A stretch of 23,443 bases of DNA from the NCBI GenBank assembly GCA_964058805.1, contig CAXKVV010000005.1, positions 1-23,443 of the forward strand, in the 5' to 3' direction. The stretch comes from Schoenoplectus triqueter (taxonomy: Eukaryota; Streptophyta; Magnoliopsida; Poales; Cyperaceae). Below the pieces are notes generated by a model. It was not told the DNA's origin. It saw nothing but the letters and a program-made list of their open reading frames with translations, and did not search any database. The position numbers and the translations under genes were made by a program. Every line of letters starts with the position of its first letter. Position 1 is the stretch's first letter. Shown here piece after piece: positions 1 to 10,085 of the stretch.

Positions 1-1430
1 AAAATCAATATCTCTTTTCATTTTTTTAGTAGAATCCTTTGTCTCTCCTTCTAAAAATATTTCTAATGGACTTGCATTTATCAAAAATTATAGTGTATTT
101 CATATTATTGTCAATAACATACTAACGTAACCATTTCATCTACCAACCACGTGATTAATTGTCCTCTTTGTTAACAAGTTCGTAGGCAAATGGGAACAAC
201 TGATTATTGACATCATATGCAATAGCAACTAAAAGTTTTCCTTTATACTTACCTGTTAAGAAAGTAGCGTCAATGATGAAAACTGGATGAACATGTATTA
301 ATTCCTGACGAACACCACCGAAAGACCAAGCTGCACGCTTGAAATACTGATATTCCCCATCCAAATTCAGTGGATCTCCTTCGACACAAATCACCGTCCC
401 TGAATTGGTTATCACAAATGCATTCAATAAACGTAAAAGAAGCCAATAAGAATATATCAAGTTATTGAATATAGATGCAATCATTTTTCCCATAGCACAC
501 TAAATTTTACTATAACTTGGTTGCTGGTGGAACTTATCTTCAATTATGGATTGTAGGTCTTTCATGAAAATTCTGAGATTTCTTTGCAATGTCTCAAGTA
601 TCTTATCGAAAATAAAAAAGTGAATAATTATTTGTGATCGCGTCTTGCAACATCAGCATGACAAGAATGACTATATAGATATTTTTGGATTGTAAATTTT
701 ATCTCGTCGAAACATTTAGCATACAATCGCCAATTACAAACCGATTTTCACATCATACGACGTATTATTTTCTATTACTGCTAATTATTATGTATTATCT
801 GTTCTCGTTAATGTGAAACTTTCTTACTTGTTTGATCAATCTTTCAAACAAAATGTCTTCCCCTACCACCATAAGTGTAAGCATCCATGCTCGTTTCTTC
901 CATCATGCATTGGTTGAATGTTTCTACTAGGTGTTTACTGACCCAATTCAGAAAACATAGCGAACCTTAATATCTACGTTCATTCTCATTACTATCATAA
1001 TTATCGCTATCGATTTCAAGATTATCACTATCACATTCAGAATTACTGCTATCAGTTTCAAAATTACTTTCATCACTCCTAGAACTACTATCATCCTTCT
1101 CTGTTATCATTACCTCTGCCTTTTCTATGTCGGTATCATCAGTAGGTCCGTTACAATTCATGAAGAAATCATCATCATTTGAAAGAACTCTTTTGCCTTT
1201 GGATTCTATTGGATTTTTCTCATTTATAGTTCTATTGGAATTAGGTTGATTTTTTTTCCAGGTAAATTATAATGTGGTTCACTGGCATAAGACTAGTTCA
1301 TTGTTGAGATTGATTTTCTGGTATGTTCTCCCTTGAATTTGGTGTTATGTTCCAATCGGGTTCATAATACATATTCATTTATTTAGGTTGAAAATTTGAT
1401 ATGTTTGGCAGGATATTATGGTATGGAGTT
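1..1430 (-). pseudogene. Decayed MuDR-type MULE transposase, C-terminal part outside window
   Basis: Minus-strand remnants occur in the right order for a MuDR-family (MULE) transposase. From N- to C-terminal they are: a piece with YYEPDWN (about 1300-1425); a Ser/Asp/Asn-rich acidic stretch (967-1260, open beyond its first Met); a DNA-binding-type piece with CNWRLYAK and a following HSCHAD (631-749), resembling the plant MuDR N-terminal Cys/His domain; a linker piece with FHQQPSY (about 497-570); the start of the catalytic core with IIDATFLTGKYKGKLL, DVNNQLFPFAY (155-493); and a last piece with TIIFDKCKSIRNIF (52-105), matching the usual position after the core. Known family biology: this enzyme cuts and joins the element ends. 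The Asp in IIDATFL fits the first catalytic Asp. The pieces are separated by stop codons and frame changes, so it is inactive. The acidic part is in frame with the next piece across a single TAA after NERRY. No terminal inverted repeat was found for it. Confidence 0.85.
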
Positions 1431-1479
1431 GACTAGATAATATAGGTTCATTTGTTGAGCTTGATGCTGTTGAAAGAAG

Positions 1480-1912
1480 TATAATAAAATGCGGCTTCAT
1501 ACGATGCATATACGGCCGCATATGCGTATGCGGACAGTCACTTACGACCAACTCAATATGTGGACCACATATGCATTGTGACCACAGAAAAACAGTGAAA
1601 GTCCATCGTATGCGGATCTTATAGGGTTGCCACATTATTTTCGTCACAAAAAAAATCAGAAAATCATCGGAAATTGCAAAATTCAGGGTGATGGGTATCA
1701 AAACCATGCTTGAGTGGTGGGAGGAAAGTGAATTTCCACCGGGCCAATCAACTCGTTGTGTAATCTCGCTGAATAAATTAATTATATATAAGTTATGCAT
1801 TTATTTTTAATCACATATATATATATATATTCGCATACGCGGCCATATAATATATGCTTTATACAGGATCTCTCTGCATGCATATTCAAATTCGCATTTT
1901 AAAACCTTGATT
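1480..1912. mobile_element. Possible degraded hAT-like MITE
   Basis: The two ends look like imperfect inverted repeats. The left side reads ATAAAATGCGG followed by ACGGCCGCATATGCG. The right side, reverse-complemented, starts CAAGGTTTTAAAATGCG and continues to GGCCGCGTATGCG. A CAAGGTTTTAAAA-like end is reminiscent of hAT-type MITEs. No clean 8-bp target duplication was found. It lies at the N-terminal side of the MULE remnant and may interrupt it. A poorer GCGGCCGC-rich stretch of the same flavour lies at 2690-2720. Confidence 0.35.
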
Positions 1913-1927
1913 CAAAGTTTTGTACTG

Positions 1928-1985
1928 AATATTATAGTGTATACCAATTATGATATTATTATTGTGGTACACTATAATTATATTC
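1928..1985. repeat. Short imperfect inverted repeat
   Basis: ATTATAGTGTATACCA on the left is answered by TGGTACACTATAATT on the right around a loop of about 20 nt. It could be the core of a very small fold-back element. There is no gene context. Confidence 0.5.
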
Positions 1986-1989
1986 ATTG

Positions 1990-3570
1990 CTGCTACCTAT
2001 TAAATTATCACTAGTAGGGATGTATGCATTGCTAGAAAAAAGAAATGATTGTCACAAATAATTCTACCATTGACATGTACTGATCAATCATTGTTTGAGT
2101 AATAACGGTTGATAATTTGTGATAATCAAATATTGAAATCAGACTGAAGTAAATATTATTACGGCCGCCTATGTTCATTTTGACTTGGAAGCTTAATTTA
2201 CACTAATTTTCTAATAATCCTAAGAGTTGATATATTAATTAATATAAATGATCGAATGATATATTCACATCTGATAAAAAAATAAATTTTAGAGGTTGTG
2301 AATAATAGACACTCCATCATACCAATATATATAGAACTACCAACATAAATAACAATTGATACCACAATCTCATCCTACATGATAATAATTATTTATTATT
2401 CAAATTATGTATAGTTGTTTAAAAAAATAAAATAATATAGAGTTGAAAAGTACTAACATGAAATAAAAACTTTTCAAGAGGAGAAATTCAATCATTGGGA
2501 AGCAGATGAGCAATTTAATTAGAATCACTAAACAAGAGAGACTTAGCAATTTAATTGCCAAATATGACTCTTTGACTTTAGTTATATAGAGCGGATGAGC
2601 ACTAAACAAACGCAAAAGCCTAAAAATTCTATAAATTTTGTACTTTTCTAGGCCACATACCTAGTATGTGACCCAAGGATAAAGCCGCATATCTGGCCGC
2701 GGATCATGCATGCGGCCCTTCATTTTTTGTAATTATTTTATTTTTTATAATTTATAATTATTTATTTTTAATATAAAAATAACCTTTCAAATATCCCGAA
2801 GAATTGATAAATGTGGGGACATGTACAACTATACTCAACTAAAAAATTATTGTACATGTTGAATCGAAGGGTGAAAATTTAGATCTACTAACTAATGTAT
2901 GAGATGACTCGCGCTGTGATAATGTATAAAATTTAGACAATTCAGAGTGTATGAAACATAATAGTAAATTGAATGAAATGATGAATGATGCTATATTAGA
3001 TTTTGTTGATATATCTAAAATCTTAGAAATTTTGGGCAATGATCTAACATATAATTATTTTCTGATTGTACGAAATTTATGAAAATATCAATTATTTTTG
3101 AATTATATAATATAAAAATCAAGAATAGATGGAGCGATAAAAAAAAATATTTCTTTTACTTCAACTCTTAGTAGATATGTTTTCAAAAAATAATGAGTTG
3201 TCAGATTCGACATATAAAGCAAAAAAAAAATACTTGTGTCATTTGAGTATAAAATTAGAGAGAATTTATGCATATTTGAATGATTGTATATTATATCGAA
3301 ATACGTAAAATGACAAAATAAATATCTAAAGTGTAAGGTTTAATGGTACAAGCAAAAAGACAATCAAACTGAAAATAAGAAGGATGATGAGATTGATAAT
3401 AAAAAAAGATGAGCAATGAAAGTGTTATGGTATTTGTCGATAAAATCAAGATTTCAGCGTCTTTTATCAAACGAGAGAGATGCTAAATTAGTACAGTGAC
3501 ACATAGAATGTAGACAAGAAAATGGAATGCTCATATATTCTGCTAATTCTATAGAATGGGTGAATATTAA
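1990..3570. other. Gene-free AT-rich stretch
   Basis: Small ORFs here have low complexity and no recognisable motif. The only notable piece is 2640-2725, which has GGCCGCGGATCATGCATGCG and a nearby CCACATACCTAGTATGTG inverted motif, resembling the GCGGCCGC-rich ends of the MITE candidate at 1480-1912. Confidence 0.6.
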
Positions 3571-3939
3571 TATGGTGTCACACCCCAAATCAAAATATAC
3601 AGTACAAGACACGACAGCCACCACGTGTACACAAAGGCACTCATACTTATGAGGCTTATCAAGATACAAACCATTCATTTATCTCAATAAAAATACATGA
3701 AGTCTATAATACATGCTATATAAATAAACATAAAGATCTTCGATACAACTAAATTCTGAATAGAATGCGAAAGCATATAAAATAATATAAAAGATAAGAC
3801 ACAAGACAAAAGTACCATCAAATCTAACCTATCACGACTATCCTAGCATCAAGGACATGGACATCATTGGCTTGCCTACTATCTATCCTCATTGTCTATA
3901 GCCTAGCTCCAAACCTGGACCCCATAACCAATGTAGAAC

Positions 3940-3959
3940 CTGAGTGATAAGTCACTCAG
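3940..3959. repeat. Perfect 8-bp inverted repeat
   Basis: CTGAGTGA, a 4-nt loop TAAG, then TCACTCAG. The palindrome is perfect and stands alone in non-coding sequence. Function unknown. Confidence 0.8.
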
Positions 3960-4178
3960 TATTGTTTTCGGTCCAACCACCAAGATATTGAATATATCTA
4001 GATTTGGACTTAGAAACTCATTAAATTTAATTTATATGGAAATAACTTTATACTTTTACTTAAACTTTTAAGTTGATCAGATTATTTCATAAGTGTTTGT
4101 ATAATGTGAATGCGAAAAAAATTTATATATTGCCATGATAGTCATTTTTATTTTTTAAAAAATAAAAATATCTCCAAA

Positions 4179-4251
<73 letters not shown>
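4179..4251. repeat. (AAT)n microsatellite
   Basis: About 24 uninterrupted trinucleotide units, read directly from the sequence. The length and purity suggest a polymorphic locus. Confidence 0.97.
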
Positions 4252-4252
<1 letters not shown>

Positions 4253-5024
4253 TAGGTATAAGAGATAAATCCCCGAACACATATTTATATGACTCAATGG
4301 GATATAGAGTTTTTATAGAAAAGTTTTTGAAGCGAGATATGTAATTCGCTTATATATTGAAATAAATTATTGATCCCGTTTGATCCCTTACTAATATTAA
4401 AATAAATTAAAATAATGACTTGACTTGTCATATGTCTAATAATCTTAAAAATAGGGAGACTATCCATGTGCAAGTATTAAATCCGGGATACCTCATAAGC
4501 GGTACCCGACTCACCGCATGGTACTGAGAATTGACGATGATGTTAGAGGATTAGCTGATATAGCTCATTGGTCATAAAAAGAATGACACGCCTCACAATT
4601 CAGTCAAGCCTCAACTATCACTCGTAAAAAATGAATATATGTACAAAAGAAAATGAATATATTGGTACCTCCAGATGTTTTCCCAACCTAAGAAAACCAT
4701 TCTCCAACTCACATGAGCTCGCACTCAGTGCATGAATACATTGATATTATTCATGACTTTATCTAATTCAAAATTATCACTTATTTTTAATTAATTACGA
4801 TTGTGTAAGTATAATAAATTTATAATTTCTATTTCAAGTCCCATTATCTTGTAAATTCTATATAAACACATTAAATGACTTTGTTCTTGTGGTGGAGGGG
4901 AGAGTTCTTCTAAGGGGAATAACATGATTCACAATGAACCTTTACCGTATGATCACCATAGGGTTTTATCGACCGTGTCATGGATGGTTGTCACAATATT
5001 AATCTTTCATATCTTATAGCCTGT

Positions 5025-5290
5025 TGTGTGATTTTTTTTGTGCGCCTCACTGCTTGGGCGATGGCCTACCGAAGAAGGATACAGTGATCCCTCTAAGCAT
5101 GTATTTAGGGTGTATTATGATTATGGAATGCATATTTAGCGATTTTTTTAGTGATTGTGAGTCCTTATAGATTTCGATGGGTGCAAACCCCTATTATTAA
5201 TTACACTGGGCTATTAACCTCGAGACACATCTAGATCATAAAAGGGGAAGCAAATACTATAGCTAAGTAGAGATAAGTGGTCAATCAATC
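5025..5290 (+). mobile_element. Hairpin element, fragment 0 (left end only)
   Basis: It aligns by eye with the left end of the element at 6578. It has a decayed terminal repeat (TGTGTGAT then GTGCGCCTCACTGC), then GAAGAAGGATACAG, AGTGATTGTGAG, and the shared GGGGAAGCAAATACTATAGC. Similarity fades after about 5290. It is older than the other copies, judging by the number of differences. No right end was found. Confidence 0.75.
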
Positions 5291-6577
5291 GTGAAGTCGT
5301 CAATCAATCAGCTGAGATTGATCGGCTTATGAGATAGCATTATTGTTGAATGTATACACTTTATAAGCTATGACTCATGCACTATGTGCTTTCATGCAAA
5401 ATATGGAATCAATCCTGTGCATATCGAGTTCTCAGGATGTTTCAGCCGAGATCAATCGATGAAAGAAACAAAAGGAAGTTCAATTATCGATTTACAAGCA
5501 AGATACAATCAAGAAACGATGAAGAAAACAAAATTCAAATCAAGCATTTGCTCGAAAAGAAGAAGAACAGGTGAAAAATTGAAAGAAACTGAAAAATTCA
5601 ACAACGATTATACTGTTATTCATAATATCAGTTCCAATTACATATCTTTGCTTTAAATTCTCAAGAATTGAGCTCTGTTCTTGAAGAATTGAGAGTAGCT
5701 AAATCGAGTTCTCAAGTTTACAACTGAGATCAATCGATTCCTTCACCTTTTCCTATATCATATCTCTTTCTCTCTCTATATGATCTATGTACTTATTGTT
5801 TGTGCTTATCTCTCTTCAACTCTTTATGCTTGATGCTAATTGGGGCCGATTTATATAAACAATTGAGGGGTGCATATGGGAACTAGGCTATACACCACTC
5901 ATACACCAACAGTTAAGTTTTCTTGGCTCATGAACACGGTTCTCATCCTCTGTTAGCTCTTTTGTTATGATGTGGGCCCCATTTGAAATGACCTCCAAGT
6001 TTGTTCACTCCTTGTTGACCAGGTTTGACCTCCTCTTAACTTCTCATCTGTTAATAGAACCTTATAGACCATTTTACATGCTATTTATACTCACATCAAA
6101 GCATATAGGGTGCCCTTTCTCTCTGTTGCTGCTTTGGTGAATCTCTTTGACTTTGGTCTATTCACCCGAGTCCAAGCTTTGATCAAAACCACACCTCTTG
6201 CATTCAATTTCCATTCTTGACTCTCAAAATAACATCGCGTGGGTGTGTAGAAGCTATATGCACTGCCAATTCAAGCTTGTGGCACAAGGTTTCAATTTTC
6301 TCTCAATTACCCGATTTCTATGTCTCAATTCAATTCCTTATCTCTAGCACATAATCGCCATTCCTTGCTTCATTTCTAGCGTCGCCAGAGTGAGGAGAAG
6401 AGGTTTGCATCATCAATTTTTGATGTAGAAGTAAGAATTTTGAGTGCTTCATTACCCTCCCCCCCCCCGAGGTAATTGATCTCCCTATATTGCCTCATTC
6501 ACTTACTATTTTTAATTTCGCTCACTTACACTCCTTCTCCTATGTGTATTCTAGCCCTAACTAGAAGGAATTAAAGT
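5291..6577. other. Gene-free region with a direct repeat of fold-back units
   Basis: No credible gene. A block of about 40 bp starting ATCGAGTTCTCA and ending GAGATCAATCGAT occurs twice (5426-5463 and 5703-5741). Each copy can itself fold, with ATCGA pairing TCGAT and TCTC pairing GAGA. ATCAATC/GATTGAT at 5312-5332 is another small hairpin. A run of ten C lies at 6459-6468. The open frames around 5377-5656 are Lys/Glu-rich and not recognised. Confidence 0.5.
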
Positions 6578-6683
6578 TGTGCGACCTTTTTTCGCGCGCT
6601 CCTCACCGCTGTGAGGTGATATGATGCGGAAGAAGGACACGAAGATCTCTCCTAAGCGTTCATTTATTTAACGCCGGTTAATT
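6578..6683 (+). repeat. Left terminal inverted repeat of copy A
   Basis: It begins TGTGCGACCTTTTTTCGCGC, then passes through GATGCGGAAGAAGGACAC to CCGGTTAATT. It aligns over its whole length with the reverse complement of 8752-8857, with scattered mismatches. The same sequence begins copy C at 22509. Confidence 0.9.
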
Positions 6684-6888
6684 CTACTGTTCAGACCCAT
6701 TGGAATACACATTTAGGGGTTTTTCAATGATTGTGAGTTCTTATATATTCCGATGGGCGCAAGCCTCCATCGTTAATTATCCTGAGCTATTAATCTTGAG
6801 ACACCTCTGGATCTTAAAAGGGGAAGCAAATACTATAGCTAAATGATAATCAAGTGGTCAAGTGACCGAAATCACTACGAAATACCTT

Positions 6889-7527
6889 GGACTTACAGTC
6901 AAATCAGTCCAGTGAGGCGGGAATAGTAGAAGATGAATTTATCAACATATCACTTCTATCTTTAGGGTATGGTGTAAATTAAATTTATAACTTACATAGA
7001 GTGTTGACAGATTAACTTACCAACATATCAGTTCGGGATTTAAAAATAGATGAAAATGAACTTACAAAAAGAGCAGTTCAATTCAAAGCAGATGCAAATG
7101 TAGTCAAAGATGAACTTACACACAAATCAACTCACTTAAGTTTAGATAAAAGAGATATAGATGAACTTACACATAGATCAGTTCACAGATTACAGATTAC
7201 AGTGGTATAGATGAACTTACTAACATGTCAGTTCACTTGAGCTCAGATAACAAAGATATAAATAAACTTAATAACAGATCAGTTCACTTGACACAGAGTA
7301 GTAAAAGTAGGTTGGTAGGAAATGAACTTACAAACAGATTAGTTCATTTTAGGGTAGAGAAAGATGAACTTACAAACAGATCAGTTCAATCTTAACAGCT
7401 CCGAGAGACGATCTTACAAGCGGATCATATCAACCTGTACGAAGAGATAGAAGATGAGTCTACAAACAGATCGACTCAATCTTAATTGATCTAGAAGATG
7501 AACTTACAAATAGATCATTTCAATCTT
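6889..7527 (+). repeat. Array of 13 class I covarying hairpins
   Basis: Units lie at about 6889, 6930, 7013, 7058, 7112, 7163, 7213, 7264, 7321, 7361, 7410, 7451 and 7495. The best ones have an outer stem AAGAT/ATCTT, a 1-nt bulge, an inner 5-bp stem and a 12-nt loop close to TACAAACAGATC. Inner stems include GGACT/AGTCC (6889), GAACT/AGTTC (7058, 7163, 7213, 7366) and GAGTC/GACTC (7456). The 7321 unit forms a 9-bp stem, AAATGAACT/AGTTCATTT. Units at 7112 and 7410 pair imperfectly. The loop is kept while stem sequences change together. Confidence 0.85.
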
Positions 7528-7556
7528 AACTAATCAATGAACAATCACACAAAATA

Positions 7557-8190
7557 CAACCTGAAGCGCTAAGTCAGTTGATCTTGAGGTTGGTGAATCA
7601 GAAGATTAGTGAATATGGCCCACATACACATCTTACTGATCTTCTAGATCATGAATTCTAAGCACTGAGCAGATTCATAAACCTAGAAACACTTCTACAC
7701 ACAAAGTTGAATATGAAGCGCTAAGCCAATTCAACGTTGAGACAGGTGTGTTAGTGAATGAACCTATAAACATATCAGTTCAATTTCACTGTTTAGAAGA
7801 TGAACTTACAAATAGATCAGTTCAATCTTGCGATTTAGGAGATGAACCTACAAACAGGTCAGTTCGATCTCATGGACTAGAAGACAAAGTTACAAACAGA
7901 TCAGTTTAGTCTTACTAGCATGTCAAGTCATCAACAACGGTTCAAGACACGAGAATCAAAAGACAGTGGACAGAGTACCTATAGTTGTCTTACTTGATCT
8001 TCCAAATCACGAATTCTGAGCACTTGGCAGATTCATAGATTTAGGGTTACCTTGTACACAAAATTAGACTCGGAGCACTTGGCTGGTCTAATATTAAGAC
8101 ATGTTTGTTAGAGAGTGAGTTTCTAGATAGTTCAACTCAACTCATCTAATCTAGTCAGATTATGGGCTTACAAGCAGATCAATCCCATAT
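7557..8190 (+). repeat. Mixed class I and class II hairpins of copy A
   Basis: Class II units have a 16-nt loop near TCTGAGCACTTGGCAG. They are 7557-7580 (CAAC/GTTG), 7651-7678 (ATGAAT/ATTCAT), 7706-7735 (GTTGAAT/ATTCAAC), 8011-8034 (GAAT/ATTC) and 8063-8092 (ATTAGAC/GTCTAAT). Class I units lie at 7754-7789 (outer GTGAA/TTCAC), 7797-7829 (AAGAT/ATCTT), 7839-7871 (GAGAT/ATCTC), 7881-7913 (AAGAC/GTCTT), 8113-8142 (inner GAGTT/AACTC) and 8159-8190 (TATGGG/CCCATA). Confidence 0.8.
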
Positions 8191-8751
8191 CCGTGCACCA
8201 CCAGCCTTGGGAGGTAGCCAGTGCATTGATAATCGATGGATCATCAATCTTAACATCATGATATCACCTTTTTCAGACATCATAATGTTCTTCTTTGAAG
8301 TCAACACACTCGCTGTATTGATGTTAAAGTCTCAGTTGTTTTCTTGGCAGGTGTCAGGGTGTTCTTATCCTAATTATTGTTGACTGACTGTTCTGAGTGT
8401 TGTATTACTTGTGCAAAAATACTCTACTGCTCTACACCCCTTGTGTGAGCTTATTTAATCACCTAAAAAAATACAAAAGAATTATTGCATTAATTATTGA
8501 CTTTTGTTAATAAGATAATACTCTTTATTATTATCTCAATTACAAAGGTGATTTTATTTTTATTTCTACCTCTTTTTATTTTTGTAGAAAATTACTTACA
8601 AAATAATAGAAAAATAGTTCGCTATTATTCATAATTTTATTTAGATTTTTATAATAGCCAAAATAGCAAATCAAAGCTTGGTCAAATATAAAAAGTAAAT
8701 AATGTTATTTTACTTTTAAATTTTTTCAGTATAGTAAAATTCTTAAAAATA

Positions 8752-8857
8752 AATTAACCGGTATTAAACAGATGCACGCTTGGGAGGGATCTCTGTGTCC
8801 TTCTTCCGCATCCCATCGTCCAGAGGCGATGCGGAGCGCGCGAAAAAGAGTCGCACA
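8752..8857 (-). repeat. Right terminal inverted repeat of copy A
   Basis: Its reverse complement reads TGTGCGACTCTTTTTCGCGC and continues GATGCGGAAGAAGGACACAG, matching the left end at 6578-6683 and the start of copy C. Confidence 0.9.
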
Positions 8858-9095
8858 GATTCTTATCCGACCCTTATTCGATTCACTCTCCTAAACTTGA
8901 CTTGAGAAAGCGGACCGACCCTTAAATACGTGATGCTTAGTTACATGTGCTCCATCTGCATCTTAAATTAGATTTTATTCCAAAAACCCTTCAAGGAAAA
9001 GATTGCATGCTCCAGACCTCCACGTGTTTGTTAGTTCTTTATTGTGTCGTTTTCTGACCTCCAATACTAAGTTATTTTCTCATTAATTTTATTAA
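8858..9095. other. Spacer between element copy A and the HD-Zip 3' end
   Basis: Short gene-free stretch. A CACGTGT E-box/G-box-like core occurs near 9022, downstream of the gene. Nothing else recognised. Confidence 0.5.
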
Positions 9096-9105
9096 TTTAT
9101 TTATT
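9096..9105 (-). terminator. Overlapping AATAAA poly(A) signals of the HD-Zip gene
   Basis: On the minus strand AAATAAATAAAT lies about 175 nt after the stop codon, giving two AATAAA hexamers in a U/A-rich context. This is a plausible 3' UTR length for a plant transcription factor. The exact cleavage site is not visible. Confidence 0.55.
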
Positions 9106-9278
9106 TGATATTCCGAGTATATGGTTATATTCTATCACACATCACAACATACCATGCCTACCACTGAAGTTATACAAATGTTGAGGACAACCACAAAGAT
9201 TTTTCACAAAGAAATACAGACAAAAAGGAAGTAAAAATGATGAAGAAACTAAACCGCAATCGCCAAACTCCTTCCGTC

Positions 9279-10034
9279 TTAAGCAACAGAATTTAACTCC
9301 GTCAGAGGCCAATGATCCCATAATTCGACATTACTAGTACAAAACTGGTCTTGATAGGCACCATAGTCATCTACATCTAAATCTAAATCACTCACATTTC
9401 CCTGCCCAACTAATCCTATGCATACAGCAGTATCATTTCCTTCAAGGTATAATATATCATCAGATTCTTGTCTAAGAGACTCAAGCTCTTCTCTCTGACT
9501 CTGACCACTGCTTTGATCTGTCGACTTATCTGATTGCTGCTCCAGCATCTCCTTTAGTTTTTCTAACTACAATAGAAAATACAAGAACATGCATGTTAGA
9601 TGAAATCAGTACATAATTATCCACACATGCAACTAAAACAAGAAAAAATATATGTTTACCGGTGATCAGTGACATACCTGATTTGTAAGGAATTGGTTTT
9701 CTTTCTTTAAAGACTCCACACTCTTAAGTAATCCATCATAGTTGGATTTTAATAAAGAATACTCCTTCTCGAGTTGCTTCGACTTCCACCGAGCTCGCTT
9801 GTTCTGGAACCAAATGGAGATTTGCCTCGGTTGTAAACCCAACTCGCGTGCCAGTTCCTGTTTCTGTTTAGGTTCAAGCTTAGTTTGCGTCTGAAACATA
9901 GTCTCGAGTAACCTAATCTGATAATCGTTGAATCGCCTCTTCTTCTCGTTCTTTCCTTTGTTTGTCAGAAGGCGCTGCATGTGGATGTAAAAATTCTCCG
10001 GTGGTTTCGCTGAGAAGAGCTGGTCTCTGTCCAT
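9279..10034 (-). CDS. HD-Zip class I transcription factor, ATHB7/ATHB12-like (two exons)
   Basis: Exon 1 is 9678-10034 and exon 2 is 9279-9566. The 111-bp intron (9567-9677) has donor CAG/GTATGT and acceptor TTGTAG, in phase 0. The predicted protein has 214 residues. Residues 31-87 form the homeodomain, including [11 protein letters not shown] and the recognition helix [14 protein letters not shown] leucine zipper follows at once, with Leu at 88, 95, 102, 109, 116 and 123; the intron falls inside the zipper, after Gln119. The C-terminal part is Gln/Ser-rich, then acidic, and ends near WDHWP, an aromatic-acidic tail typical of activation motifs in this class. Family knowledge: class I HD-Zip proteins dimerise through the zipper and bind pseudopalindromic AATNATT sites in the nucleus; the ATHB7/12 group is induced by ABA and drought. 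Subgroup assignment rests on remembered similarity in the homeodomain and could be off by one clade. Confidence 0.95.
9567..9677 (-). other. Intron of the HD-Zip gene
   Basis: GT-AG intron of 111 bp. It joins codon Gln119 to a codon Leu120 and keeps the heptad leucine spacing across the junction, which supports the splice sites. Confidence 0.92.
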
Positions 10035-10077
10035 TGTTGGTTAGGTTTCTGATTTTTGTTTTGGTTATAATTGTTGG

Positions 10078-10085
10078 TTTTTATA
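10078..10085 (-). promoter_or_regulatory. TATA box of the HD-Zip gene
   Basis: CCTATAAAAACC on the minus strand, 43 bp before the ATG. With the usual spacing of about 30 bp, transcription would start near 10045-10052 and the 5' UTR would be under 20 nt, which is short. The proximal promoter between this box and the first MITE (10332) is only about 250 bp. Confidence 0.6.

Larger units (their letters stand above)
3571..5024. other. Gene-free region, possible old LTR-type remnant
   Basis: No ORF with a recognisable domain. TGTCACACCCCAAATC at about 3575 resembles the start of some plant LTRs, but no second LTR, primer site or polyprotein was found, so this remains a guess. The region contains a perfect 8-bp palindrome at 3940-3959 and a long AAT microsatellite. 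Confidence 0.3.
6578..8857 (+). mobile_element. Hairpin element copy A: 2.28-kb TIR element without coding capacity
   Basis: The element is bounded by 106-bp inverted repeats that start TGTGCGAC and continue TTTTTCGCGCGCTCC. Inside are, in order: a conserved left region (6690-6840), an array of class I hairpins about 45-60 bp apart (6889-7527), an alternation of class II and class I hairpins (7557-8190), a less structured part, and an AT-rich part with a class III hairpin (8621-8658). No ORF longer than about 70 codons, and none with a known motif. Long TIRs would suit a non-autonomous MULE, but I could not find a 9-11 bp target duplication (left flank AATTAAAGT, right flank GATTCTTAT), so the superfamily is open. 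Its right end lies about 240 bp from the HD-Zip poly(A) signals. Confidence 0.8.

Noticed and set aside
1375..1800. 141-codon minus-strand ORF as a gene
   Set aside because: It runs across the possible MITE and MULE remnant, and it is out of frame with the MULE-like reading of the same stretch.
3575..5000. Complete LTR retrotransposon starting TGTCACACCCC
   Set aside because: No second LTR, primer-binding site or polyprotein piece was found.
6889..7913. CRISPR-like array
   Set aside because: Spacing is irregular (about 40-60 bp), both repeats and spacers are related, there are no cas genes, and the DNA is plant nuclear.
8162..8383. 73-codon plus-strand ORF in the hairpin element
   Set aside because: It overlaps a hairpin, is not kept in copy B, and has no motif.
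6578..8857. Retrozyme or viroid-like element
   Set aside because: I looked for the hammerhead core (CTGATGA with GAAA) and did not see it; the element has inverted ends, not direct LTR-like ends.
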